Source: Candidatus Nitrotoga sp. M5 (lineage in GTDB: Bacteria; Pseudomonadota; Gammaproteobacteria; Burkholderiales; Gallionellaceae). From it: DNA of 64,000 nucleotides. Positions within the stretch are counted from its first letter, which is position 1; every line of letters begins with the position of its first letter. Under the pieces are notes generated by a model. The model was not told the DNA's origin. It worked only from the letters and a program-made list of their open reading frames with translations, and searched no databases. The DNA lies in contig NZ_CAKMNW010000056.1 of NCBI RefSeq assembly GCF_927904885.1, positions 40,933 to 104,932 on the forward strand, in the 5' to 3' direction. The position numbers and the translations under genes are program-made. Positions 16,864-27,236 of the stretch are shown here, piece by piece.

Positions 16864-17494
16864 GCTTACGCACGACATTTCAAATTTAGTCTAATAGTCG
16901 CATGGGTTTAAATCGTGAATGATGATCAACCTTATGTTGTGGAGTCGGCTATTAATTCGATGGGTCTGAATCCTGACATTTCCCCCATCTACTATGATGG
17001 CTGGCTCTAATTTGTGAAAGTGAACTTCGAATAATATTCAGAGTGGCAATACTAAATTGTTCCTGTCCGGCTAAAATGCTAACAGTGATCATCCGGTGAT
17101 TACACGCAAACGTATAAGGCGCATTTACGTCATTGCAGCCATATGGTGCAGTGTGTATTGCGAGGGTAGCCGATATTGGATTATTCGAGATAATTTATGG
17201 CGCATTGCTTAGACCCTCTGCTCGGTAATAATTCAGTTCAGTGTATTATAGTTGCTAGGCGGATAAATATAGTTTGGGCTTCGTGTTTTAAAATTAAGTT
17301 ATGATTGCGGTTATATTTAATCAATTGTTTTATATAGAAAATTTATTATAAAGCAGTACTGTCTGAGTGCAAGAGTCGTAGCGAAAATTTAGCTGAATGA
17401 GGGTGGGTTCTGGCGATTTAGCAGAGTAATAGTTGTTCTGTTGCCAAAAAATGCGACGAAATATATTCAACTCAACTAAATTGGTAGTCGATCC

Positions 17495-17518
17495 CCTTTA
17501 AGTCCGACAGGCTGCTAG
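17495..17518 (+). repeat. Dispersed REP-like repeat, copy 2
   Basis: CCTTTAAGTCCGACAGGCTG plus CTAG. It differs at a single position (T/C) from the reverse complement of the copy at 22001-22025. It lies about 90 bases before the nadK start. Confidence 0.7.
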
Positions 17519-17606
17519 ATAAGAGTCTGAGCTCCATCACTTCCAAATTCAAAGAGGATGCCGAAGGGATAGTTGCCAAGAAGATATAGAGAGCCACAAT
17601 TTTGCT

Positions 17607-18479
17607 ATGAGATTTCCTTTTAAAACGGTCGCTCTGATTGGAAAATACAAGGCGCCGGAAATTACCGAGCCACTGCTGCGGTTGGCTACATATCTTTCCG
17701 AGCAAGATGTTTTTGTTATAGTGGATAGTTTCACAGCCGAGCACCTAAAGCCGCACGACTATAGTGTAATGTCACTGGATGCGATGGGGGACAAAGTCGA
17801 TCTGGCAATCGTGCTGGGGGGCGATGGAACTATGCTGAACATAGCGCGTACCTTGGCGCCCCTTGGAATTCCGCTAGTGGGGGTAAATCAGGGACGGCTA
17901 GGATTTCTTACTGACATTTCGCTTGATACTATGCAGCAAACAATAGCCGCTATGCTGGGCGGCAATTTTGTCACTGAGCAGCGCATGTTGTTATCTACAT
18001 GTGTTTTGCGCGATGGTGTAGAAGTATTTAATTCGCTTGCGTTTAATGAAGTAGTGTTGCACCGCGGAAATACCAGTAGCATGGTTGAATTCGAGGTGCG
18101 CATCGACGGTGAGTATCTGTATCTCCAGCGTGCTGATGGCTTAATTGTAGCGACCCCCACTGGCTCTACAGCATATGCTTTATCCGCTGGTGGCCCTATA
18201 TTGCATCCTTCATTGGATCTTATCGTCCTGGTTCCAGTCTGTCCGCATACTTTAAGCAATCGCCCCATTGTTGTTAAAAGCGAATCGTTGTTAGAAATTT
18301 TGCCGCACCGCATTTCAGATGCGCGCGTGCATTTTGATAGTCACGCCTATTTTGATTTACAGGAAAATGACAAAGTGGTGGTGAGCCGTCATATACAGCC
18401 AGCTTGTCTGCTGCATCCGGTAGGACATAGCTATTATCATACATTGCGTGAAAAATTGTTCTGGAATAAAACATTGTAA
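17607..18479 (+). CDS. nadK: NAD kinase
   Basis: Phosphorylates NAD to NADP in the cytoplasm. The 290-residue protein has the diagnostic GGDGTMLNIAR near residue 72, the NE motif in SLAFNEVVLHRGN, and TPTGSTAYALSAGGPILHPS. Later comes PHTLSNRPIVV. The stop overlaps the recN start (TAATG), so translation of recN is probably coupled. The nadK-recN pairing is conserved in betaproteobacteria, although the usual divergent hrcA neighbour is not seen here. Confidence 0.96.
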   Translation: MRFPFKTVALIGKYKAPEITEPLLRLATYLSEQDVFVIVDSFTAEHLKPHDYSVMSLDAMGDKVDLAIVLGGDGTMLNIARTLAPLGIPLVGVNQGRLGFLTDISLDTMQQTIAAMLGGNFVTEQRMLLSTCVLRDGVEVFNSLAFNEVVLHRGNTSSMVEFEVRIDGEYLYLQRADGLIVATPTGSTAYALSAGGPILHPSLDLIVLVPVCPHTLSNRPIVVKSESLLEILPHRISDARVHFDSHAYFDLQENDKVVVSRHIQPACLLHPVGHSYYHTLREKLFWNKTL

Positions 18480-20170
18480 TGTTGAAGTTTCTTAGTATCT
18501 GCAATTTCGTCATCGTTGATTCCTTGGAGCTCGATTTTTCGTCCGGCTTTACCGCGCTAACCGGCGAGACAGGTGCGGGGAAGTCCATCTTGATTGATGC
18601 TTTGTCGCTGGCGTTGGGCGGGCGTGGCGATGCGGGTATGGTGCGTAGCGGTTGTGAACGTGCTGAGATCGGTGCGGAATTTGATATAGTAGATTTGCCT
18701 GACCTACAATCCTGGTTGTTCGAGCAAGAGCTGGTAGGTGATTCAAATGTATGTCTGTTGCGCAGAATACTTGAAGCCAACGGGCGTTCGCGTGGTTTCA
18801 TTAATGGGCATAGCGCCACATTGCAGCAGATGCGCGATGCGGGCGGTTATCTGCTTGATATTCACGGTCAGCATGCACATCAATCATTACTACGTCCAGA
18901 TGCCCAGCGCAATCTGCTAGATGGTTATGCCGGGTTGATAAGCGAAGTGGAAGAACTGGCAGGATTGTTTCACGAGTGGCATTCATTGCTACACCGTCGT
19001 AGAAAATTGGAGCAAAATGCTGAAGCAGTGGCTAGCGAGCGCGAATTACTGTTGTTCCAGCGGCATGAGCTGGAAATGCTTAACTTCAGTGTGCAGGCGT
19101 GGATGGAGTTACAGGCCGATTATGCGCGACTTTCTCACGCCACTGACCTGCTTGAAACTGCACAGTTTGGTGTAGAAATATTAAGTGAAGCAGATACTGC
19201 CTGTCTTACTCAATTGAATGCGCTCACTACCCGTTTACGCGATGGAATTGAATTTGACGGATCATTGCAGGATGCGCTTAATATGGTGGAAAGCGCCCAA
19301 AATGATTTGCAGGAAGCTGTGTATGCGTTACGCCATTACTCACAGAAGATTGATGCTGATCCACAAAGCTTGAGCGAGCAGGAACAACGTATGACTGCGG
19401 TGGTGGATGCATCGCGCAAATACCGAGTATTGCCGGAGCAATTACCTGAAACCTTGCAGTGTATTGTCGCGCGGCTGGACGATCTGGGTAGTAATGCTGA
19501 CCTTGCCACACTAGCGCAGCAAGAAGCTGCCGCACGTGAACAGTATCTGTCCGCTGCGAAAAAATTGAGTGCGGAGCGGCAGAAAGCAGCTGACAAATTG
19601 TCGCGAGAAATTACTACTGCAATGCAGACTTTGGCCATGCAGGGTGGTAGCTTCGCCGTGATGCTGAAACCACTTGCAGAAGGGGGTGTGAAGGGGTTGG
19701 AAGTGATCGAATTTCAAGTAGCAATCAATCCTGGTTCTCCGTTACGGAATCTGGCAAAAGTTGTCTCAGGTGGCGAATTATCACGGATTAGTCTGGCGAT
19801 ACAAGTGGCTGTCAGTCTGTCAGCCACCGTGCCTACGCTCATCTTTGACGAAGTGGATAGTGGTATAGGCGGGCGTGTGGCGGAAATCATTGGCGCTTTG
19901 CTTAAGCGCTTGGGGCAGCGTCATCAAGTGATGTGCGTAACGCATTTACCACAGGTGGCAGCGATGGCGGATGCACAATTGCAGGTGAATAAGTCCATAC
20001 GAAACGGTGCCTCTGTAAGTACAATTTCTACCCTCAATCATGCGGAACGTGTCGAGGAAATCGCGCGCATGTTGGGAGGAGTAATAATTACCGATACCAC
20101 ACGCAAACATGCGGCCGAAATGCTTGAGGTGGGGTTCGGCCTGTCATCTGGCAGCTTATCGGATTTTTAA
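18479..20170 (+). CDS. recN: DNA repair protein RecN
   Basis: An SMC-like ATPase acting early in double-strand-break repair. The 563 residues give an N-terminal Walker A (LTGETGAGKSILIDALSLA), a central coiled coil (about 150-360), and a C-terminal ABC signature (VSGGELSRISLAIQVA) and Walker B (PTLIFDEVDSGIGGRVAE), followed by VMCVTHLPQVAAMAD. Length and motif order are normal. The ATG overlaps the nadK stop by one base. A REP-like copy separates it from bamE. Confidence 0.97.
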   Translation: MLKFLSICNFVIVDSLELDFSSGFTALTGETGAGKSILIDALSLALGGRGDAGMVRSGCERAEIGAEFDIVDLPDLQSWLFEQELVGDSNVCLLRRILEANGRSRGFINGHSATLQQMRDAGGYLLDIHGQHAHQSLLRPDAQRNLLDGYAGLISEVEELAGLFHEWHSLLHRRRKLEQNAEAVASERELLLFQRHELEMLNFSVQAWMELQADYARLSHATDLLETAQFGVEILSEADTACLTQLNALTTRLRDGIEFDGSLQDALNMVESAQNDLQEAVYALRHYSQKIDADPQSLSEQEQRMTAVVDASRKYRVLPEQLPETLQCIVARLDDLGSNADLATLAQQEAAAREQYLSAAKKLSAERQKAADKLSREITTAMQTLAMQGGSFAVMLKPLAEGGVKGLEVIEFQVAINPGSPLRNLAKVVSGGELSRISLAIQVAVSLSATVPTLIFDEVDSGIGGRVAEIIGALLKRLGQRHQVMCVTHLPQVAAMADAQLQVNKSIRNGASVSTISTLNHAERVEEIARMLGGVIITDTTRKHAAEMLEVGFGLSSGSLSDF

Positions 20171-20183
20171 AGAGTCGCAGCAA

Positions 20184-20208
20184 TTCTTTAAGTCCGGCAG
20201 GCTGTCAG
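20184..20208 (+). repeat. Dispersed REP-like repeat, copy 3
   Basis: TTCTTTAAGTCCGGCAGGCT plus GTCAG, between recN and bamE. It has the same orientation as the copy at 17495-17518, with two or three changes in the core. Confidence 0.65.
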
Positions 20209-20258
20209 AAGCGGTGTTGATGTATCATGCGGAAATTCTGTTATCAATGGTTTTTACT

Positions 20259-20645
20259 ATGCGCATTAAGATAATTGTTGTCTCAGTGTTGTTTGTTTCG
20301 TGCAGTGAAATGACTATGCCCAAGCTACCCACGCTCACTGCGCACAAAATTGAAATTAATCAAGGTAATATGGTTACTTCAGAGATGCGTCATAAACTCA
20401 AGCTGGGTATGACGCGACTGCAGGTGCAGGCTGTCCTTGGTACGCCGTTGGTTAACGACGTCTTTCATGCTAATCGTTGGGATTATGTGTATAGGCTCGA
20501 AAAAAAAGCTAAATTGCTAGAAGAGCAACGCATAACGCTATATTTCGAAGATGATTTATTGGCTCGTATTGACGATGGCAACATGCCCGCTCTACCTGCA
20601 GAGGTCGTGCCCGTAACGGTTGCACCACCAGTCGGCGAGAATTAG
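20259..20645 (+). CDS. bamE: Outer-membrane assembly lipoprotein BamE
   Basis: A small lipoprotein subunit of the Bam complex that inserts beta-barrel proteins. From ATG 20259 it is 128 residues, with a lipoprotein signal MRIKIIVVSVLFVSC (Cys 15). The SmpA/OmlA pattern follows: VTSEMRHKLKLGMTRLQVQA, VLGTPLVNDVFHANRWDYVY, then ITLYFEDDLLARID. An in-frame ATG at 20247 is also possible; the frame is open further upstream across the repeat, but that part is not conserved-looking. Fur, the usual divergent neighbour in betaproteobacteria, is absent here; dapB follows after 24 bases. Confidence 0.92.
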   Translation: MRIKIIVVSVLFVSCSEMTMPKLPTLTAHKIEINQGNMVTSEMRHKLKLGMTRLQVQAVLGTPLVNDVFHANRWDYVYRLEKKAKLLEEQRITLYFEDDLLARIDDGNMPALPAEVVPVTVAPPVGEN

Positions 20646-20669
20646 CCCTAAAATAGTCAAGGAGTAGCG

Positions 20670-21476
20670 ATGAATAAAATAAAAGTCGCAATTGCCGGTT
20701 GTAGTGGAAGAATGGGTAAGGCTTTGCTCGAAGGCATACTACACTCAGATGATCTGACATTGCATACAGCTTTGGAGCACGCCTCAAGTGTTCAGTTAGG
20801 GAAGGATGCTGGAGAGTTGGTTGGTAACGCATGCGGCGTGAAAATCACAGCTAATGCGGAAGTTGCTCTACAAGGTGCGAATGTGTTGATTGATTTTACT
20901 CGCCCGGAAGGAACGTTGCAGCATCTTGGAATATGTATGAAACTTGGCGTGCCTATAGTGATAGGTACCACCGGTTTTTCTGCGCAGCAAAAGGCAGAGT
21001 TAGGTGCTGCAGCTCAGCACATCGGTATCGTGTTTGCTCCCAATATGAGCGTAGGTGTAAACCTTACCTTCAAGTTACTGGAAATGGCATCCAAAGTGTT
21101 GAGCCATGGATTTGATATTGAAATTATCGAAGCGCATCACCGTCATAAAGTGGACTCACCCTCTGGTACAGCGCTGGGCATGGGGGAAGTAATTGCAAAA
21201 ACGTTAGGGCGAGACCTTGCTAAATGCGCTGTATATGGTCGTGAAGGCACTACTGGCGAACGCGATCCTTCCACCATTGGTTTCGCCACCGTACGCGGTG
21301 GCGACATTGTGGGAGACCATACTGTACTATTTGCAGGCACCGGCGAGCGTATAGAAATTACTCACAAGGCTAGTAGCCGCTCCACTTTTGCTCTCGGTGC
21401 GCTGCGTGCAGCACGTTTCTTGCAAGGCAATGCGGCTGGGATGTATGACATGCAGGATGTGCTTGGGTTGAAGTAA
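20670..21476 (+). CDS. dapB: 4-hydroxy-tetrahydrodipicolinate reductase
   Basis: Catalyses the NAD(P)H-dependent step from hydroxy-tetrahydrodipicolinate toward lysine and meso-diaminopimelate in the cytoplasm. The 268 residues show the Rossmann motif [54 protein letters not shown] and the catalytic block [20 protein letters not shown]. The ribosome site AAGGAG precedes the ATG. It is the last gene of the nadK-recN-bamE-dapB run. Confidence 0.97.
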   Translation: MNKIKVAIAGCSGRMGKALLEGILHSDDLTLHTALEHASSVQLGKDAGELVGNACGVKITANAEVALQGANVLIDFTRPEGTLQHLGICMKLGVPIVIGTTGFSAQQKAELGAAAQHIGIVFAPNMSVGVNLTFKLLEMASKVLSHGFDIEIIEAHHRHKVDSPSGTALGMGEVIAKTLGRDLAKCAVYGREGTTGERDPSTIGFATVRGGDIVGDHTVLFAGTGERIEITHKASSRSTFALGALRAARFLQGNAAGMYDMQDVLGLK

Positions 21477-22000
21477 ACGTAGAGAGAGTGCTTCAACAGA
21501 GAAAAACTGATATTTGCCACAATTATTTTGTTCGCTGTTGTGTTGAGATGCGTATTGATGGCTGCGTGATTGCTCATCTTTCACATTTTTATCAATAGGT
21601 TGTCATATTTGATGCAGTTGATGCTATTGATCCCAATCAGGATTTTTTTGAGGGTTTGATTTATCCAGGCTACTCTATTCTAAACGCATGACTGTCATGT
21701 TTAAATATTTTGAGCCTGATGCTTCTGAAGCATTGCTACTGGCAGATTCGCTGCCAGCATCTCTGTCACTGGAATATTCTACGTGCCAATTATTTGATAG
21801 GATAGGGTGGGTTGCAACTGCTGACGTATTGAATTGTATAAATTCACGGTGAGGTTACTGGAGAAACCATGCGCGATACGGGTGATAACGAGGATATGAT
21901 TGCATATGTGCAAGCATTATTGCGCAAAGAAAAGCTTAAAGCCAACCCTGAAAGCCAGATATTGGAAGACGTTGTTGGCTTGGTGTTTCTTCAGTGATAT

Positions 22001-22025
22001 CTAGCAGCCTGTCGGGCTTAAAGGG
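22001..22025 (-). repeat. Dispersed REP-like repeat, copy 4 (left end of the MITE-like element)
   Basis: The reverse complement reads CCCTTTAAGCCCGACAGGCT plus GCTAG, almost identical to 17495-17518. It begins 4 bases after the premature stop of the DUF4202 fragment. Confidence 0.7.
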
Positions 22026-22060
22026 AATAGGCTGCAAATCCAGTCTGGCTGGTGCAGATT

Positions 22061-22104
22061 CAGGTTTTGCCGGTATTAGTAATGACTATTACCGGCAAAA
22101 CCTG
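22061..22104. repeat. 44-base imperfect palindrome
   Basis: Arms CAGGTTTTGCCGGTA and TACCGGCAAAACCTG are perfect over 15 bases, then a T/T mismatch, then TAGT/ACTA around the loop AATG. It sits in the middle of the MITE-like element and would form a long hairpin in RNA or single-stranded DNA. Confidence 0.8.
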
Positions 22105-22554
22105 TCCTCGCCCAGTCGAATTTTCGCTTAGATTCTTCAAGTACGATAGGCTGCAAGCGAATTTTATGGGTAAATATAATTTTTTGAAGAAGAAAAGCTG
22201 CATAAGACTCTCTGTGAGACTTGGAAAAATGTCTGAGATTAGGTCACATAACTGAATTGAAATTTAACCCCGCAGCAGGACTACGAGTGGTGGTTAATAA
22301 AGCGCTTGATGTAAGGAGCCTTAAAAATTCTAGTTTTTAGGCAAGGCTTGGCACGAGCAAAAAATTTGAACGCAGTATATGATTAATTTATTAATGATAA
22401 TGTTTTCAAATAACGCCGTATTGTGACGAAATGGGGTAAGCATGCACGCCGCAAAGCGGCTGCTCGCAAAATTGGTTTGTTAGAGCTGCTCTGTAGCTTG
22501 GATATTTGCCAAGAAGACAGTGAATTCTATTAAGCGGTCAGGTTAGGTTTACAT

Positions 22555-22583
22555 TTGATACGCCCTACGCTATCAGGTATAAT
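22555..22583 (+). promoter_or_regulatory. Sigma-70 promoter of carAB
   Basis: TTGATA (22555-22560), a 17-base spacer and TATAAT (22578-22583): near-consensus boxes. It would give a leader of about 270 bases before carA, starting with the hairpin at 22599-22625. Confidence 0.7.
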
Positions 22584-22598
22584 GCAGAATTAGTACTG

Positions 22599-22625
22599 GC
22601 GGGGTGAACGATCGGTTCATTCCGC
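22599..22625 (+). promoter_or_regulatory. Leader hairpin upstream of carA
   Basis: GCGGGGTGAAC (22599-22609) pairs along its full 11 bases, with two G-U pairs, to GTTCATTCCGC (22615-22625) around GATCG. A pyrimidine-rich TTCTTTATG follows. It lies just downstream of the predicted transcription start. It may be a pause or attenuation structure; that is inference. Confidence 0.4.
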
Positions 22626-22864
22626 TTCTTTATGTCATACAAGCTGTTAGCCCGGATGTTTCATAAAATTGGCGCGTGGTTTTTTGGTTGACAAGCAAGA
22701 TTTGTTCTTACGGATGTATGGCCTCGTTCGTTCACAAAGTTGGCTAATCAAGTAAGCAAGGTTCGCTGAGGTGGGAAAATATTTCTCAAGCCGCAAAATC
22801 TTGTGTAAACCATCGCGCGATTTATGAAGAATTCAGATTGATAGCTATCCTTGGAGAATCTCTG

Positions 22865-23992
22865 GTGCCGCAAACGAACCCTGCCATTCTTGTGCTTGCC
22901 GATGGAACGGTGTTTCGTGGTGCTGCCATTGGCGTTTCTGGCATGTGTGTAGGCGAGGTGGTGTTTAACACCTCGATGACCGGCTATCAGGAGATTCTTA
23001 CTGACCCTTCTTACTGCAAACAAATTGTCACTCTGACTTCCCCTCATGTTGGTAATGTGGGGGCAAATTTCGAGGACGAGGAATCGCGCCAAGTGTTTGC
23101 TAGTGGGCTGGTGATCCGCGATTTGTCCTTGACGGTGAGTAACTGGCGTAGCGCGCAACCTTTGTCTGATTACCTCAAAGCCAATAAAGTAGTGGCGATT
23201 TCTGACATTGACACCCGTAAACTAACGCGCATTTTGCGCGAAAAAGGTGCTCAGAATGGCTGCATTTCTACCGACATGGACGAGGAGGCGGCGCTGCAAG
23301 CGGCGCGTGACTTTGTTGGGCTCGACGGGATGGATTTGGCGCAGCACGTCTCTTGTGAAAAGAATTACGATTGGACGCAGCGAGAGTGGAGCTTGAAGGA
23401 CGGCTACCGCTGCAATGCGCATTCCGAGTTTCATGTGGTGGCATATGACTTTGGTGCTAAGCACAATATTTTGAGAAAGCTGGCCGAGCGCGACTGCCAA
23501 GTCACCGTTGTGCCCGCAAAAACCAGCGCCGAAGATGTGTTGGCACTCAAGCCAGACGGTGTGTTATTGCCAAATGGCCCGGGTGACCCTGAGCCATGCG
23601 ATTATGCTATCGCTGCAACGCAGTATTTTTTACGTGTTGGTATGCCGTTGTTCGGTATTTGTTTGGGGCATCAGATTCTTAGCTTGGCACTAGGGGCGCA
23701 GACGGTGAAAATGAAGCTTGGTCATCGAGGTGCAAATCACCCTGTTCAGGATGTGCAGAGTAAACATGTGGTGATTACGAGTCAGAATCATGGTTTTGCG
23801 GTGGATGCAACGACCCTGCCGGAGAATGCGCGTGTGACACATGTTTCTCTGTTCGATGGCACGCTACAGGGCTTCGAGTTGATCGATATGCCTGCGTTTG
23901 GATTCCAGGGTCATCCTGAAGCGAGCCCTGGCCCACATGATGTGGATTATTTGTTTGATCGCTTTGTGGCGATGATGCGCAAGAGCTCCTGA
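22865..23992 (+). CDS. carA: Carbamoyl-phosphate synthase small (glutaminase) subunit
   Basis: Releases ammonia from glutamine for CarB, feeding arginine and pyrimidine synthesis. I choose GTG 22865: GGAGA lies 7 bases before it and the family-typical N-terminus ([14 protein letters not shown]) follows. A TTG at 22838 is open but lies before the ribosome site. The 375-residue protein has the small-subunit N domain ([21 protein letters not shown]) and a class I glutamine amidotransferase domain: [15 protein letters not shown], catalytic Cys in [17 protein letters not shown], and His/Glu in [14 protein letters not shown]. carB follows after one base. Confidence 0.97.
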   Translation: MPQTNPAILVLADGTVFRGAAIGVSGMCVGEVVFNTSMTGYQEILTDPSYCKQIVTLTSPHVGNVGANFEDEESRQVFASGLVIRDLSLTVSNWRSAQPLSDYLKANKVVAISDIDTRKLTRILREKGAQNGCISTDMDEEAALQAARDFVGLDGMDLAQHVSCEKNYDWTQREWSLKDGYRCNAHSEFHVVAYDFGAKHNILRKLAERDCQVTVVPAKTSAEDVLALKPDGVLLPNGPGDPEPCDYAIAATQYFLRVGMPLFGICLGHQILSLALGAQTVKMKLGHRGANHPVQDVQSKHVVITSQNHGFAVDATTLPENARVTHVSLFDGTLQGFELIDMPAFGFQGHPEASPGPHDVDYLFDRFVAMMRKSS

Positions 23993-23993
23993 T

Positions 23994-26900
23994 ATGCCTA
24001 AACGTACTGACATAAAATCAATTTTGATCATCGGAGCAGGTCCCATTATCATCGGGCAGGCGTGTGAGTTTGATTATTCCGGCGTGCAGGCATGTAAGGC
24101 GCTGCGCGAAGAAGGTTATCGCGTGATTCTGGTGAATTCGAATCCGGCCACCATCATGACCGACCCAGATATGGCAGATGCTACCTATATTGAGCCGATC
24201 ACTTGGCGGATAGTGGAAGAAATTATTATCAAGGAAAGACCGGACGCGATCCTGCCTACCATGGGTGGGCAGACAGCGTTGAATTGTGCATTAGATTTGG
24301 CTAAACACGGAGTGCTGGAAAAGTATGGCGTAGAAATGATAGGCGCATCGCGTGAAGCTATCGACATGGCAGAAGACCGCGAAAAATTTAAACAAGCGAT
24401 GACGCGTATTGGTTTGGCATCGGCGCGCTCGGCTATTGCGCATAGTATGGAAGAGGCATTGCAGGTGCAGCAGGTGATGGGCTTCCCTACAGTTATACGT
24501 CCATCCTTTACAATGGGAGGCTCGGGCGGTGGTATTGCTTACAATCGCGAGGAGTTTGTCGAGATTTGTGAGCGCGGTTTAGAAGCTAGTCCCACCAAGG
24601 AGTTGTTAATTGAAGAGTCACTGCTTGGTTGGAAAGAGTTCGAAATGGAAGTGGTGCGTGACCGTGCTGACAACTGCATAATCATCTGCTCGATTGAAAA
24701 TTTAGACCCGATGGGTGTGCACACTGGTGACTCTATCACTGTGGCCCCAGCGCAGACGCTGACCGACAAGGAGTACCAGGTCATGCGCAATGCGAGTATT
24801 GCTGTGCTACGCGAAATTGGAGTAGATACGGGGGGGTCCAATGTACAGTTCGCCATTAATCCCGAAAATGGGCATATGGTAGTAATTGAGATGAATCCGC
24901 GCGTATCGCGCTCTTCGGCGCTTGCATCTAAAGCTACAGGTTTTCCAATTGCTAAAGTGGCGGCGAAACTGGCGGTAGGGTACATGTTGGATGAGTTGAA
25001 GAATGAAATTACGGATGGGGCAACTCCAGCTTCATTTGAGCCCACAATAGATTATGTTGTGACTAAGATTCCACGGTTCGCTTTTGAGAAATTCACGCAG
25101 GCAAATGATCGTTTAACCACTCAAATGAAATCGGTGGGTGAAGTGATGGCAATTGGTCGCACTTTTCAGGAATCGTTTCAGAAGGCGCTACGCGGACTGG
25201 AAGTCGGGGTGGATGGGCTTGACAGAAAAACAAACGATCAGGATTTGATTGCCGCTGAATTGGGCACGCCAGGGCCAGATCGTATCTGGTATGTAGGAGA
25301 TGCTTTCCGCATAGGTATGACGCTGGAAGAGGTGTTTGGGCTAAGCAAAATTGACCCTTGGTTCCTAGCGCAGATCGAAGACCTGATCAAGCGTGAAGCT
25401 GCACTAGCTGGTCGAACACTGGATAGTGTGGGTATGACAGAGATGCGTGGATTAAAGCGCAAAGGTTTTTCGGATAATCGCTTAGCTAAGTTGTTGAGAA
25501 GTGATGCCGCTGCCGTGCGCGCGTGCCGTCATGCACTGGGTATTCGCCCGGTGTTCAAGCGAGTAGATACTTGTGCCGCCGAATTCGCCACCGATACTGC
25601 TTATATGTACTCAACATATGAAGAGGAGTGTGAGGCACAGCCTACGACCAGAAATAAAATTATAGTGCTGGGTGGCGGGCCTAATCGTATTGGCCAAGGG
25701 ATCGAATTTGATTATTGCTGTGTGCATGCTGCACTGGCGTTGCGTGATTATGGGTATGAGACCATCATGGTCAATTGTAATCCAGAGACTGTGTCAACTG
25801 ATTATGATACGTCCGACCGTCTGTATTTCGAGCCGTTGACGCTGGAAGATGTGCTGGAAATTGTGTCTGTGGAAAAACCGGTCGGGGTAATTGTGCAGTT
25901 TGGGGGGCAGACGCCGTTGAAGTTGGCGCATGGATTAGAGATGAACGGTGTGCCTATTATAGGCACCACGCCGGATATGATTGGCTGTGCGGAGGATCGT
26001 GAGCGTTTCCGCCTAATGTTGCAGCAATTAGATTTAAAGCAACCGCCCAATCGCACGGTCAGCTCGCCAGAACAGGCGGTACTAGCAGCCCAAGAAATTG
26101 GTTACCCGCTGGTAATGCGGCCCAGTAATGTGTTGGGTGGGCGTGCCATGGAAATTGTTCATTCTCAACCTGATTTGGAACGATATATGCGGGAGGCAGT
26201 GGAGAGTGCTGATATTTTTCCAGAACGCATGCCAATTTTGCTCGACCGTTTTCTGAATGATGCGATCGAGGTGGACGTGGATGCTGTAAGTGACGGAACA
26301 GAAGTGCTGATCGGCGGTATTATGGAACACATCGAAGAGGCTGGTGTGCATTCTGGCGACTCAGCTTGTTCATTGCCGCCATTTAGTTTGTCGACCGAGC
26401 TTCAAAATGAGTTGCGCCGCCAAACCAAGGCGATGGCTAGAGCATTGAATGTGGTCGGCCTAATGAATGTGCAGTATGCCATTCAGGGTGAATCTGTATT
26501 TGTTCTGGAAGTAAATCCGCGTGCCTCTCGCACAGTTCCTTTTGTGTCTAAAGCTACTGGAATTCCGCTGGCCAAGGTGGCTGCATGCTGCATGGTCGGT
26601 AAATCATTAGCGCAGCAGGGAGTGACGAAAGAAGTTATTCCATCGTATTATTCGGTAAAGGAAGCGGTGTTTCCATTTATTAAATTTCCCGGTGTGGATA
26701 TCATACTCGGCCCAGAAATGAAATCCACAGGGGAGGTAATGGGCGTGGGTGATACCTTTGCGGAAGCCTTTGTTAAATCGCAATTGGCGGCGGGAGTGAA
26801 GTTGCCGACTGCCGGGAAGGTATTTATTAGTGTGCGAGGTGGAGATAAGTTGGGCGCCGTGGAAATTGCCAAGAGCCTGCGCGATATGGGCTTTACCATA

Positions 26901-27215
26901 TTAGCTACGCATGGAACCGCTGCAACAATAGCGGCTGCGGATGTTGCAGTGACTGTGGTCAACAAGGTGGCAGAAGGTCGTCCGCACATCGTGGATATGA
27001 TCAAAAACGGTGAGATCAATCTGATTGTTAATACCGTGGACAGTAAACGGAGTGCGGTGCAAGATTCTTATTCTATACGCCATGCCGCATTGCAGGGACG
27101 TGTAACTTATTACACCACTCTGGCTGGTGCACGCGCTGCTTGTTTGGGCATGCAGCACATCGCTGAATTAAATGTGTATGACTTGCAGACGCAGCATATG
27201 CGTCTGATTCATTAA
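23994..27215 (+). CDS. carB: Carbamoyl-phosphate synthase large subunit
   Basis: Makes carbamoyl phosphate from bicarbonate, ammonia and two ATP in complex with CarA. The 1073 residues form two homologous ATP-grasp halves (about 1-400 and 550-935), an oligomerisation region between them and a C-terminal allosteric MGS-like domain (about 936-1073, [20 protein letters not shown]). Typical blocks are [54 protein letters not shown] and, in the second half, [19 protein letters not shown] and [15 protein letters not shown]. It forms an operon with carA and greA. Confidence 0.98.
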   Translation: MPKRTDIKSILIIGAGPIIIGQACEFDYSGVQACKALREEGYRVILVNSNPATIMTDPDMADATYIEPITWRIVEEIIIKERPDAILPTMGGQTALNCALDLAKHGVLEKYGVEMIGASREAIDMAEDREKFKQAMTRIGLASARSAIAHSMEEALQVQQVMGFPTVIRPSFTMGGSGGGIAYNREEFVEICERGLEASPTKELLIEESLLGWKEFEMEVVRDRADNCIIICSIENLDPMGVHTGDSITVAPAQTLTDKEYQVMRNASIAVLREIGVDTGGSNVQFAINPENGHMVVIEMNPRVSRSSALASKATGFPIAKVAAKLAVGYMLDELKNEITDGATPASFEPTIDYVVTKIPRFAFEKFTQANDRLTTQMKSVGEVMAIGRTFQESFQKALRGLEVGVDGLDRKTNDQDLIAAELGTPGPDRIWYVGDAFRIGMTLEEVFGLSKIDPWFLAQIEDLIKREAALAGRTLDSVGMTEMRGLKRKGFSDNRLAKLLRSDAAAVRACRHALGIRPVFKRVDTCAAEFATDTAYMYSTYEEECEAQPTTRNKIIVLGGGPNRIGQGIEFDYCCVHAALALRDYGYETIMVNCNPETVSTDYDTSDRLYFEPLTLEDVLEIVSVEKPVGVIVQFGGQTPLKLAHGLEMNGVPIIGTTPDMIGCAEDRERFRLMLQQLDLKQPPNRTVSSPEQAVLAAQEIGYPLVMRPSNVLGGRAMEIVHSQPDLERYMREAVESADIFPERMPILLDRFLNDAIEVDVDAVSDGTEVLIGGIMEHIEEAGVHSGDSACSLPPFSLSTELQNELRRQTKAMARALNVVGLMNVQYAIQGESVFVLEVNPRASRTVPFVSKATGIPLAKVAACCMVGKSLAQQGVTKEVIPSYYSVKEAVFPFIKFPGVDIILGPEMKSTGEVMGVGDTFAEAFVKSQLAAGVKLPTAGKVFISVRGGDKLGAVEIAKSLRDMGFTILATHGTAATIAAADVAVTVVNKVAEGRPHIVDMIKNGEINLIVNTVDSKRSAVQDSYSIRHAALQGRVTYYTTLAGARAACLGMQHIAELNVYDLQTQHMRLIH

Positions 27216-27236
27216 GAATATAGAAGGAAAATCAGT

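Larger units (their letters stand above)
16668..17606. other. Long gene-poor gap upstream of nadK
   Basis: About 940 AT-rich bases. It holds a strong terminator (16759-16795), a perfect 14-base palindrome (16850-16863), a 19-base sequence nearly repeated at 29013-29031 (16888-16906) and a REP-like copy (17495-17518). No credible gene was seen. A short frame just before nadK (17515-17587, ending AEGIVAKKI) has no start or family. Confidence 0.55.
22001..22156. mobile_element. MITE-like element with REP-type ends and a central hairpin
   Basis: The left end CTAGCAGCCTGTCGGGCTTA (22001 on) and the right end (22134-22156, read on the other strand CTTGCAGCCTATCGTACTTG) are imperfect inverted repeats, 17 of 23 matching. 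Between them lies a long palindrome at 22061-22104. Near-identical TTCTTCAGT (21988 on) and TTCTTCAAGT (22133 on) lie at or near the two ends and could be a target duplication, though the second overlaps the right end. It carries no gene of its own. The end sequence is the same as the dispersed repeat elsewhere in the window, so this looks like the composite form of that family. Confidence 0.55.
21688..22253 (+). pseudogene. DUF4202-family gene, frameshifted and split by a MITE-like element
   Basis: Fragments of one protein appear in order. Frame 1, from ATG 21688, has KYFEPDASEALLLA and then loses the family pattern (stop at 21852). Frame 2, 21869-21997, gives DTGDNEDMIAYVQALLRKEK followed by LKANPESQILEDVVGLVFLQ, stop. 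After the element at 22001-22156 come ANFMGKYN, then in another frame EEEKLHKTLCETWK, then KMSEIRSHN. These correspond in order to the start (SEAL-LAA), the C-terminal helix (LLRKE-LK-DPE-Q-LEDV-CLVFLE) and the end (EEKL---L-KTW-KMSE) of DUF4202 proteins as I remember them; the middle is missing. The reading rests on my memory of the family. Confidence 0.75.

Noticed and set aside
22052..22255. 67-codon plus-strand frame
   Set aside because: It starts inside the MITE-like element and runs into the DUF4202 remnant, so it is a chance fusion of the two.
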